DNA of 64,000 nucleotides from Serpula lacrymans var. lacrymans S7.9 (taxonomy: Eukaryota; Basidiomycota; Agaricomycetes; Boletales; Serpulaceae). This document shows, in pieces, positions 54,933-64,000 of the stretch. The first letter of the stretch is position 1. Every line of letters starts with the position of its first letter. Below the pieces are notes generated by a model. The model worked only from the letters and a program-made list of their open reading frames with translations. It searched no databases and was not told the DNA's origin. Where the stretch lies: assembly GCF_000218685.1 (NCBI RefSeq), contig NW_006763302.1, positions 1,036,868-1,100,867 on the forward strand. Reading direction: 5' to 3'. A program made the position numbers and the translations under genes.

Positions 54933-57537
54933 CTACCTCAAACTTCAACTGTGGCACTAGCAAGCACCTCAGTGCTGGTGGTAAATGTTGATGCACTGGA
55001 TGGATGAATTGTCCTGTTGTGGAGGTGAATAACCTCAACACGTTCTCGTCGACAATAAGTGCGAATATGAGGGAAGACAAAACCGTAGAAGAGGGTGAGG
55101 ACAAGTAACACTCCCACCACAATCTCGATGATGAGAGCTTCTTTAGTAATATGAAACCCTTTGAGTCAGGACATGTTAGGTGCTTGTAATGCTCGATGTA
55201 AGCGTTTAGGATGGAGTGAAGATGTGTTAGAATTGGGGTAGAATTTCTGGCACTGGTGGGAATAATTGATAATGGCTGAGCTGATGGTGACGTGGGAAAA
55301 TGATGATAGTGATGCATGGAAGTTCGAAGATATGTAGTAATATTGGATGATATATTGATGGAAGGTTGATGCTCCACTCCTATTGTTGTGGAGAGGGATA
55401 GCTGAAGGGGCGGTAAGGATTCAATCTCCCTTTCATCCTCTTGACTATCATTGCAAATAGTATGCATGAGTGTGCGATTATGGTGCATGGGTGTGCAATT
55501 ATCAGAAGAAATTGACGAAGCAATAGTAGCATTGGTAGAGGAAGGTGATGGGGGTGAGTCACTGATATTTGATGGTAACTGTTGACATGAATATGGGGGT
55601 GGTGATTCAGAATCAGTGGATGAGTCATCATTAATTAATCCATTTATATGATTGTGTATCGGCTCTGAATCGGATTCTTGTATTACTTCCACCGTCACAT
55701 TGACTTGACCATTCATATCACGTGATGGAGGTCTATTTATATCTTCATCAGTGGGAATTGGAAATGATTCTGTTTGAGGAAAGAAGGGGATATGTGCAGT
55801 TCCTGAGCGACTGATAATGGATCGTGCTCTTCCAGGTCCATGATTCTGGTCAAATCGCAAATGAGCATGGAGCAGGACATAATCAGCATAAAGGTTGTGG
55901 TTTTCATCGAAGCCATGGTGTCCTCTCATGACATAGTCTGAAGTCAGTGAGAGTGAACTCATGTTGTGACTATATCGAAGGTTGTTCAGTAGACCAAAAA
56001 TAGCAGACCTTTCATCTTCCCTGATTGAGCGAATAAAGTCAAAGAATGTTTCAAAGGTGCTGGCATTGGGGATAGGGATAGGGACTTCAATAGTTTCTTC
56101 TAGACGAGTTTCCATGTCTTCCAGTGCTCTGAGAGTGCTAGAATTTTCGATTGAACCAATCGGGGAATTATCTGGAACAGGCACAGTTTCTTCTTCTGGG
56201 GTGACACTTTCAGCAGCAGTTTCCGATTCATCGGTATTTCCATCTAGATCTTCTCCATTGAAGTCATAGTCCGTGACTAAGAAGCTGGATACTGTATTGG
56301 ATACTCCAGATACTGGTTTGACATAGTGAATAGGACGATGATCTGATGATACCTTGACTTCAAGGGCTGGGTTTTTGATTTTGCCATCCTTTCTGAAGAC
56401 GAGATAAGTGCCATTAAGTCTTTCTTCAATGCCGACATAGTTCCCATGTGTCCATGGTCGTCCAAGAAGTAGATCGTATCCAGTGTCTTTCCCAACAAGG
56501 ATATTGGCATAAGTTTTGACTTCTCCGCAGTATAAAGCCACATTGTTGACTAGACCATCAAGTCTACCAAATCCTCCATTGGCATCTTTGACTACAGGTC
56601 AAATACTAGTATCCATGGGAAGGCGAATGAGATTTTCCCAAATAGTGCGGCTGACTATATTGAGAGCAGACCCTGAATCAACAATAGCTGTAATAGTTTC
56701 GCCATTAGAGGTAACAGGAACACGAATAAGGTCGGCATAAGTGATGGCAAAAAGTGATTCAGCTGTCAAGCTTTGGGGTTTGTTGTCTAGTCCAAAATTA
56801 ACGCGCTTGGGTTTCATCATTTCTTGGAGATTCTGGGAAACTTCTTTTGATAGACCAATGACATTACCAATAGATAGGGGGATAGGGGTGCTGAGAATTT
56901 GATCAATGATGGCTTTGGAGTCAAGATTCTGCGAAAGTGTAGATGAAGTCTTGAGTGGTTTCTTCTGTTTATTGGCAGGGGGATTCTTCTTGGTGGTCTG
57001 GGAAGCGTCTTCCATGATTACATCATCATTAGTGGGATCAAAGATAGGCTGTGCAATATCAAAGATGTGTGGTTTTGATGGAACAGGGGCTATGGTTGGA
57101 GCGGCAGGCTTCTCTTCTTCTTTCTTTCCTTTTACAGCTTTGGCCCAATCTGGTTTAGGAGGAATGTAGACACCATCAAAGACTTGCTTGCGCTTCTCCT
57201 TAGACACTCTGTCTAGACAATCCACTGCATAGACAGGCTCTTCATCTGAATCAGAATCAGAGTCAGCTACTTCAGCAATGGACATGAAAGAAATCGTAGT
57301 GAGTAGGTTAGACTTGGGGATAGTGCGATGTACAGCAGTTGCTATGGGTTCCTCTCTTGATCGCATGATTCTAGACCCATCAGACAAAGCGACCAGTGTC
57401 ATCCTTCTTGACGATTCCCTTTGACAGTAAGTCAAGCATATCTGCGCATTCATTAACTCCATGACCAGTTTTTCCGCATCTATAGCAAAGGAAGGGAACA
57501 CAAGGTGCTGTAGGCAGAGTGGCAGTGGATGGAGCAA
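54895..57537 (-). pseudogene. Gypsy E protease-containing ORF, one nonsense codon
   Basis: Overlaps the gag end in the +1 frame. It contains an acidic Ser/Asp region (AEVADSDSDSDEEP), a Pro/Lys linker, the protease motif TAIVDSGSALNIVSRTIW and, after a TGA at 56601-56599 (MDTSI*PVVKDANGG, Arg expected), NNVALYCGEVKTYANILVG and YDLLLGRPWTHGNYVGI. The C-terminal half is Ser/Thr/Pro/His-rich with no known domain and ends at 54895, overlapping pol in yet another frame. It encodes the maturation protease. Confidence 0.85.
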
Positions 57538-58720
57538 TAGGCTGAGTGGGTAAGTTGCTGCTTCCTTGAGAGGATCGAGACGGTTTGGCTGACTGGTTCA
57601 TGAAAGTGGGAGGGCGAAGTATAAGTCTAGCATCAGTGTCAAGCTTGATAGCACGATAGTAGAGCAGAGGATAGTTAGGATCTTCGATTGTCATAGAACC
57701 CAACTTCTTGATAAGTGTTTCTACTTCATCTTGCTTGACAGCAGTGTGCTCTTCTTTGTCTAAGGAATGAAGGGTTTTCTTCGACTTGGAAGGACTCAAC
57801 AGCTTTCTCTCTTTCTCTGTCTCAGAGGTGCGCTTTTTCTCTTTCTTCTGCTTGGTGGTTTTCCTGATATAACGAGGTGGTTCTGCCTCTTTGTCAGAGT
57901 CAGAAGAATCGTCCAAAGAACTGGAAGAGTTCTCTGAATCTGAGTCTGAATCCGAATCATCAGAGTCAAAATCTTCATCATCAAAGTGATCTCTGCAAAG
58001 GACATGCTCTACAGCCTTGACAACATCATCAAAGACAAAAGGCTGGGAGAGATCAAGGGTAGGATCCCTCTGAAGGAGTCTGTTTTCAACGCGATAACAA
58101 AGGGTTTTGGATAGTCCTTTCCAGAAAAAGCGATTGAATACGTCCTGGGTGATCTTGGATTTGGCAAGAAGCCATCCTCCAACACGAACATACTTCCTCA
58201 TGTAGCTCTTGAAATCGTCCAGAGAGCCCATTTTCTTCTTGTGCGAAGCATCGACCAGCTGTTTAAGATGATGCTCTTTAAATTTGGCCTCTGCTTTTGC
58301 AGCATCAAAGTACTGGAGAATTTTGTCTTTGAGACTGTTCCATGAGGGCATAATGAAGTGCTTCATTCCTTCAATGATTTCGCGAACATATGTGGAGCAG
58401 TATTGGAGAATGCTTGAGCATTTTTCATCGTCAGCAGTAACATTGTTTGCATGACAGATGCGTTCATAGTGGAGAACAAAATCCCTGACACGAGTATAGT
58501 CTCCCTTGAACTTCTTAGGAGCATAACGAGTGCCAGGAATTGGCATAGTGATGACTGAGAGAGTAGTAGGTTGATTCATAGTGGAAAATATAGGGGGTAA
58601 ACGCGAAGCTTGCTGAGTAGAAGCTGGTACCGAAATTGAGTTACTGGAAGAGAGGGATGGGACAGATAAAGCGGTAGGTGAGATAGAAGGTGTAGATGAT
58701 AAATTAGACAGTGATGGCAA
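57380..58720 (-). CDS. gag: Gypsy E gag
   Basis: 446 aa, open. An N-terminal Ser/Pro-rich region precedes a capsid-like core (KKFKGDYTRVRDFVLHYERI, YVREIIEGMKHFIMPSWNSL, RFFWKGLSKTLCYRVENRLL). An acidic DSDS tract and a Lys-rich segment follow, then one CCHC zinc knuckle CYRCGKTGHGVNEC near the C-terminus. The following ORF is in the +1 frame with a 158-bp overlap, so a +1 frameshift (as in Ty3) rather than the -1 of the chromoviruses is implied. The start could also be MNQPTTLSV further in. Confidence 0.88.
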   Translation of the reverse strand: MPSLSNLSSTPSISPTALSVPSLSSSNSISVPASTQQASRLPPIFSTMNQPTTLSVITMPIPGTRYAPKKFKGDYTRVRDFVLHYERICHANNVTADDEKCSSILQYCSTYVREIIEGMKHFIMPSWNSLKDKILQYFDAAKAEAKFKEHHLKQLVDASHKKKMGSLDDFKSYMRKYVRVGGWLLAKSKITQDVFNRFFWKGLSKTLCYRVENRLLQRDPTLDLSQPFVFDDVVKAVEHVLCRDHFDDEDFDSDDSDSDSDSENSSSSLDDSSDSDKEAEPPRYIRKTTKQKKEKKRTSETEKERKLLSPSKSKKTLHSLDKEEHTAVKQDEVETLIKKLGSMTIEDPNYPLLYYRAIKLDTDARLILRPPTFMNQSAKPSRSSQGSSNLPTQPIAPSTATLPTAPCVPFLCYRCGKTGHGVNECADMLDLLSKGIVKKDDTGRFV

Positions 58721-58754
58721 TGAAATGGTTGGTATTTAGCTTGAAGGAAACCAC

Positions 58755-58772
58755 CCCTCGCGGTGGGCTCCA
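58755..58772 (-). promoter_or_regulatory. Primer-binding site of gypsy E (tRNA 3' end type)
   Basis: On the minus strand TGGAGCCCACCGCGAGGG follows the LTR end (...tcgaca) after a two-base spacer. It starts with TGG, the complement of a tRNA CCA end, unlike the chromoviruses here. I cannot assign the tRNA species. Confidence 0.6.
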
Positions 58773-58774
58773 AT

Positions 58775-60584
58775 TGTCGATGATGAGAACTGTTGTTAGA
58801 AAACCACACACAAAAACAAACTAACAAACAATCCTCCCAGATTCCACGGAACTTGTTTATGGGCTTTGCCTCCTAGAACAGTGGGTGCTCTGGTTATTCG
58901 TGGGGTGGTATGTATGAAGGTCCTTCAAAGTAAAACCCAGAGAGGTATGGGTGTGGGTTTTGAGGAGGAGGGATAGTTGAATTTATAGAAGATGGGGGCT
59001 TAGTGACGAGTATAGATGAGCACTACCTTGCTAATTGTAGCACAAAGTAGGTTTGAGAATGATAAAGATGACGAGGTGACGAGGTTCCCAGTGATATCAG
59101 GCTCCTGACGCACAAACTGTAGTGCTCAGAAGGACTCTAATCAAAAGGGATGACAGTGACTTTCAAAAATGACAAGTGACGATGACAGCAGATAGCAGTG
59201 GTAGCAGTGGGAAGTATTGTGACCACACTGGATCACAAGTAGCAGAGTAGTGAACTTGAGATTTAGAGAAGAAGTCTGGAATCGAGTACTTTGTTGTTTT
59301 TACAAGGTAAAATACAGGGGTTTATATAGTGAAAAGAAAGGCAGGCTATGCACAGTATAGCTGCGCAAAAAGAATGAGAAAGAACATGAAGGAAGGAATG
59401 TACGCTGACGAATCCTGCGTAGTTGCTACAGGATAAGATCATCAAAATAAGGGAAAGAAAGGGATAGAACAATGAATGCTGTGAGTAATGTCACAGGTTT
59501 GTACAGCCATAAAGTAAAGTCCAATAGCAAAAAGAGAGCAAGAAAATCATGATGTCATGGGAAGATGCAGTAAAAAAAAGGGCAAGGAAAAACACTATCA
59601 GTATCAACACAGTTTCTTTATTGTCAGTCAGGCATTCTAAAAAAATATGTGTCCATAAAAATGATTCAAAAATCAAAAATAATCGCACTGTAAATGAATG
59701 TTCTGCTGAAAAAAAGAAACTGGAGCCACCGGTCCACCACCTAGTCCAAATCCAACAGTTCCATCGCTTTACCAATGGACTGGTTGTGTTGGACCACCTG
59801 ATCAAACGAGGGAGGGAGAGGAGTAGTTCCAATTTGGAACAAGTGAGTCCCAGGCAGCGTGTGGTAGGTGTAGCTGTAGCGAAGACGATGGACAAAAGAT
59901 AAGTGTACCCAAGTGAATGGGACAGCAATGAACATGGGCGACGCAAGGGGATGAACCTTCTCCAGCTCAAAAACTACCCACCCACGCTCCAACCAGGCAA
60001 GATGAGTGACCGATGTTTTGATGGCAGATCGACGTCATGAAGATGGACCTGTTGCCCTATTTGGACCGGCCGCCGGGGCTTTGCTGATATTAGCAGTGGC
60101 ACGTGGTAGTCAACGGATCGGTGACGGAAGCGGATAGGAAGTGGTGACATCAGAAATGGTGGGGGTGCAAATAATATGAGGAGGAGGAGGGTGGAGGTGA
60201 CAAACAAGTGGATTAGAATGGGGATCCAGAAACGACCATCGGGTGAGAATAAAAAGGAGAGGAAGGGGCCCATGGTGGGGCTAGGCAAAGGAAGGGGAGT
60301 AAGGGAAACGACAAAAGCGAGGGCGCAATGCAATGTGTAGCCAGTGGCGACGCGAAAATTTGCCGAAATGCCAAAACACGGAAAGTACCGCATGGAAAAG
60401 CAAAGGTGAGCGTGACTGGATTGCCTAATAGAGGTGGTGCTGATCAGCCACAAGTTCGAAACAGGCAATATTAATTACTATTCCACGTGGCACTGTGCCT
60501 GTGTGGCGCAAAGGCGAGTCTTTTCGAATATTTGCTTCGTTATTGACACCTGTCCATGCTACCAATCAATTTTGGTGCATGACA
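58775..60584 (-). repeat. 5' LTR of gypsy E, 1810 bp
   Basis: Copy 3 of the long LTR, TGTCATGC...TCGACA on the minus strand, directly joined to the primer site and gag of gypsy E. This identifies the family of the two solo copies. It lacks 10 bp compared with them (near 60020). It is inserted in the integrase of chromovirus F; the flanking target on the minus strand is ccga. Confidence 0.93.
59741..60273 (-). pseudogene. LTR ORF, copy 3 (10-bp deletion)
   Basis: Starts at the same ATG context and is open with MGPFLSFLFSPDGRFWIPIL through HLHDVDLPS. The 10-bp LTR deletion then shifts the frame. The rest (GWVVFELEKVHPLASPMF to GKAMELLDLD) is open in the next frame. Confidence 0.7.
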
Positions 60585-63052
60585 TCGGGTAAGTCTGTAA
60601 TGAAATCTACCGAGAGATACTTCATCGGTTCAGTGGTCTTTGGTGTTTGATTCGGGATCAACGGTACCATGGTCGGATGTGTGTTTACTTTGGCTTGCTG
60701 GCAAGTTGCGCATCCTTTCACGTATTCCTCTACCTGTTTCATCATTCCTGACCACCAATAGGACTTTTTTACCAGTTGATAGGTTTTTAGTCTTCCTGGG
60801 TGTCCTGCGGTTAGCGAGTCGTGGTGATTTTTGATGATCGTCCTCTGTTCTTCTGCAGTGTCAATCAGTAGTTTGTTCTGATAGAAGAACTGTCCTTCTG
60901 TTTTGTGCCAATCTTCCTTTTTCGTTCTTCCAGGGTAGTTGTCGTTGGTGAGTATTGCTTGCTCTATTGTGTCTTTTATTGTTCGCGTGGCATACAGAAA
61001 CGCCGACGCTGGTATCATTGGGGTGTCGTTGTCGTCGTCCGTGTTATCGATGTACAAGTCGGGTCATCTCGAGAGTGCGTCAGGTACCACCATGTGGGTT
61101 CCAGGTACGTGCTCTAATGTGTAATTGTATTGTGACAGTTCCAGCTGCCACCTTCGTTGTCGTGGTGTGAGATTCCTGGCCTCCTGCCAGTACGTCAGGT
61201 TCTTGTGATCCGTTAGAATTTGGATCATGTGTGGGCTTCCTAAAAGCAGGTGTTTCCACTCCTTCAGAGCTCTCATTACCGCTAAAAGTTCCTTGTCGTA
61301 GATCTGGTAGTTTTTCTCTGCGGGGGATAGGGTTTTCGAGAAAAATGCGCACGGGTGCCATTGTCCTTGATCGTCTGGTTGCATTAATACAGCTCCAGTG
61401 GCGTGTTTGCTCGCGTCAGCTGCTATCTTTGACGGTTTCGAGGAATTGGGGATTCGGGTTACAGGGGATTCGAGGAATTTTTGTTTCAATAGTTTGAAAG
61501 TGTCGTCTTCGATTTTCGTCCAGTTCCACTTTTTGTCTTTTTCTAGCAAGGCGTTTAGGGGTCTGGCTAGGTCGGAGTAATGGCCGATAAACTTCCTGTA
61601 GAAGTTTCCGTAACCCAAGAACTTCTGTACGCCTTTGGTGTCTTTCGGGGTTGGCCAATCGCATATTCCTGCGAGTTTGGCTGGGTCCATGGATACCTGG
61701 TTGTGGGAAACAATCATTCCCAAGTACTCAATGGTTTCCGCTTCAAAGGTGCATTTTTCGAGTTTCAGGAATAAGTCGTTTTCTCGTAGCCTTTGTAGAA
61801 CCTGTTTTGTCCTGATGCGGAGTCTTTCGACATTGGTGTCAAAGATGAGGATGTCGTCCATGTATATGATCATCCAGCCTTCATCAACATAGTCTTTGAA
61901 TTTGTCGTTCATCAGCCTTTGGAATGTCGCTGGGGAATTGCACATGCCGAAAAACATGACCGTTGGTTCGAATACTCCCTTGCTGGTTTTGAAGGCAGCT
62001 TTCCATTTGTCTCCTTCTTTTATCCTTACGTTGTTGTATCCCCAACGTAGATCCAGTTTCGTAAAGACGGTGGCTCTTTTCAATTTTTCGATGAGGTCGG
62101 GTATCAGGGGTAGTGGATATGGGTCTTTTACGGTATATGCGTTTAGTTTTCTGTAATCTTGGCATGGTCGGAGTGATCCATCCTTTTTGCCAATGAAGAA
62201 GAAGGGGGACACCTGTGGCGACTTGCTTGGCCTGATGTATCCCTTTCTGTAGTTGTCCGTCAAGAATTCCGTTAACGCTTCATCTTCCTTTGGCGCCAGT
62301 GGGTACAGTTTGCAATCTGTTGGTACAAATTCCGGTTTCATGTTGATTACATGATCATATTCCCGTTGCTTGGGGAGTCTTTCCGATTTCTTCTTGTCAA
62401 AGACGTCTGAATAGCCCTTATATTCATCTGGGAGGATATATTCTTTTTTTCTTTCTCCGTGTATTTGTGTGTGTTCCATCGCCGAGTTGACTTTTAACCG
62501 AATTGTGGTTCGAGGATAGGGTGTGTGGTCGGATATGTATCTGTGAATGGTTTCGTATTCGTCTTCGTCTACTGTGGTTGTCCTGATTTTTGTTTCCGTG
62601 GTAGTCTGGTTTGTCCTGAGTGAGCGTTTATCCGAGTACGGTAATTCTTTGTCTTTCCAGTTAATGACCGGGTTGACTTTTCGTAACCAGGGGAAGCCTA
62701 GCAATACGTCTTCTCCGTCTAGTCCGGTCAATAGGAACTTCGTAAACCTGTTTTGTCCTCCTGCGTCTATTCTTTGATAGGTGCAATGCGTAATTTTTCC
62801 GTTTTTGTTTGTGGTTCCGTCAACGTTTTTACACATTATAGGGGTTGGGAGTTTTTGGAGGGGGAGTCGGTGTTTAATGGCGAATTTTGTGTCTATGAAG
62901 TCGTCTGTAGCTCCTGAATCTATCAGGGCTTTGGTTCCGATGGTTTTCTGTTTTAACAAGTAATGAATTTGTAAAAAGTTGGCATTAATTGTTGCTATTG
63001 TTACAGTTGCCATTTTCGACGGTACTAACATCGGGGTAGTCCGTCGTTTCAA
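60585..63052 (-). pseudogene. pol: Chromovirus F pol, one nonsense codon, truncated in integrase
   Basis: Opens at the frameshift site as LKRRTTPMLVPSKM. Protease ALIDSGATDDFIDTKFA, RT with QDYRKLNAYTVKDPYPLP, TKLDLRWGYNNVRIKEGD and the YMDD site, GYGNFYRKFIGHY, RNase H (AADASKHATGAVLM), then DALSR followed by TGA at 61066-61064 where RRPD is usual. The frame goes on (PDLYIDNTDDD) through the integrase zinc domain (HHDSLTAGHPGRLKTYQ, CATCQQAK) and the first core Asp in LSVDFITDLPD, where the gypsy E LTR cuts it. The rest of the integrase is missing, so whether a chromodomain existed is inferred from RT similarity only. Confidence 0.93.
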
Positions 63053-63936
63053 AAACCCTCGTCTTCTAATTCTTTCATCGCCTCAGCTCTTTGATCTTCT
63101 CCCAACTCCCTCCACATCCTCATGATGTTTTGGACCCTGTCTTCTTCTACCACTGTCTTGGTGTCATCTTCAGTTTTGGTTTGACGTACTTTTCTTTCGG
63201 GAGTTTTTCCTTTGTTCCTACAATTCCTCCCAATGTGTCCTTTTTCGTTGCATATGAAGCACCTTCCTTCCTTCCTCCTGGTTTTTTCTTCGTCTTTGGT
63301 CAGCCTCTTCACACTGGTGGATGGTCCACCTTTGCAATTTTTGTTGTACTGTCTTTCTTTGTTTCTGGCCCCCCATGTCCCTTCCGAGATGGCGTTGGCA
63401 CTGGTCCAGTTGGCATCTAGGTTGGCCACCGTGTTCATCCAGTCTTCAATGGTGACCAGTTTCTTTCCGGTGAGTGTTCCGCGGAGGAGGGGGGGTCGGA
63501 TTGCCTTTTGATAAACCATGATCATGGCTTCGTTGTTGATGCCGCTTTTCCCAGCATCTAGCATAAACCTCGAGTTGAATGCCACTGCATTTTCTCCTTG
63601 TTCCATTCTCATTTTCATCAAGGCGGCCGAGGCCGTTCCTTTGACATTTGCTGTCCTGAAACTGGCTGTGAACGTTTTCATAAAATCTGCCCATGTGGGG
63701 TAGGCGTTCTTGTCTTTGTATTTGGTCATCTTGGCTTTGCTCCATGAGGCGGCGGTTCCGTCCTTCATGTAGCTGAGAGCCACGTGCACCTTTTTCTTGT
63801 CAGAGGTATAAATGGTGTCATTGATGTCAAAGTGTAAGTCAGTGGAAGATATCCATCTTTGGGCCTTGTCTGGGGTCCCGTCAAAGTCGTCAATTTTCCC
63901 AATCATAGTGGGTTTGGGTGCTGTAGCGTTTGACAT
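63049..63936 (-). CDS. gag: Gag of chromovirus F
   Basis: 295 aa, MSNATAPKPTMIGKIDDFDG to ELEDEGF. Capsid-type core (SYMKDGTAASWSKAKMTKY, YPTWADFMKTFTASF, RPPLLRGTLTGKKL) and one CCHC knuckle CFICNEKGHIGRNC. The ATG chosen has the context caccATG; the frame may extend past it towards the window edge. The 5' LTR lies outside the window. The gag stop TGA directly follows the slippery heptamer, and pol is in the -1 frame. Confidence 0.9.
   Translation of the reverse strand: MSNATAPKPTMIGKIDDFDGTPDKAQRWISSTDLHFDINDTIYTSDKKKVHVALSYMKDGTAASWSKAKMTKYKDKNAYPTWADFMKTFTASFRTANVKGTASAALMKMRMEQGENAVAFNSRFMLDAGKSGINNEAMIMVYQKAIRPPLLRGTLTGKKLVTIEDWMNTVANLDANWTSANAISEGTWGARNKERQYNKNCKGGPSTSVKRLTKDEEKTRRKEGRCFICNEKGHIGRNCRNKGKTPERKVRQTKTEDDTKTVVEEDRVQNIMRMWRELGEDQRAEAMKELEDEGF
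63052..63058 (-). promoter_or_regulatory. -1 ribosomal frameshift heptamer at the end of gag F
   Basis: The codons GAG GGT TTT TGA contain G GGT TTT immediately before the stop, the same sequence and position as in the (+) chromovirus at 13465-13471. Confidence 0.75.
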
Positions 63937-64000
63937 GGTGTAGGTAGGTGGGGTAGGAGATGGGTTGGGTGCAGTAGGGAGTATCTGTGGTGTGGGAAGG

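Noticed and set aside
1..64000. tRNA, rRNA, CRISPR or bacterial-type operon features
   Set aside because: None seen on reading either strand; the intron-bearing genes and LTR elements are clearly eukaryotic.

Overview
This window is eukaryotic and fungal, most likely from an Agaricomycete-type basidiomycete; I cannot name the species. The evidence is short introns (about 50-60 nt, GT...AG), two recognisable single-copy host genes (an NNF1 kinetochore subunit and a Dsc1/Tul1-type membrane RING E3 ligase), and repeats typical of these fungi: Ty3/gypsy chromoviruses, a gypsy group with 1.8-kb LTRs and an FVDD...PIKG reverse transcriptase, Ty1/copia elements, a PIF/Harbinger transposon and a CACTA/Tnp2-like fragment. 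I saw no tRNA, rRNA or CRISPR.

Layout. 1-9251 is a mosaic of broken retroelements: the 3' half of a copia element, a truncated copia copy A, an unrecognised decayed ORF, and a gypsy gag split by a 389-bp solo LTR. 9252-11071 is a 1820-bp LTR that carries its own ORF. 11132-27015 is a Harbinger transposon. Its transposase ORF was split by a chromovirus (11264-23957, TSD gtagg), which was itself split inside its RT by an opposite-strand chromovirus (15074-21354, TSD gcata). Both junctions restore the reading frame, so the order of events is clear.

27515-35781 is the host-gene island: nnf1 (-) and dsc1/tul1 (+) diverge from a 122-bp intergenic region, followed by a 725-aa unknown protein (+) and a short-chain dehydrogenase (-). 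A Myb-like multi-copy-type pseudogene and a copia copy B with two 320-bp LTRs (37949-43843) come next. Then follow a decayed second short-chain dehydrogenase and a Tnp2-like transposase fragment. 46868-64000 is again nested retroelements: a dispersed LTR-like repeat holding a 215-bp solo LTR, a minus-strand copia C split by an 1820-bp solo LTR (TSD ccgg), a long-LTR gypsy E, and a chromovirus F cut off by E.

The elements show distinct replication signals that can be read directly. Copia A/B have a primer-binding site matching the anticodon stem-loop of initiator tRNA-Met (half-tRNA priming). The two chromoviruses with visible 5' ends have primer sites complementary to their own predicted transcript start (Tf1/sushi-type self-priming). 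Three chromoviruses carry canonical -1 frameshift heptamers at the gag end. The most novel-looking item is the conserved membrane-anchor-like ORF inside the 1.8-kb LTR.
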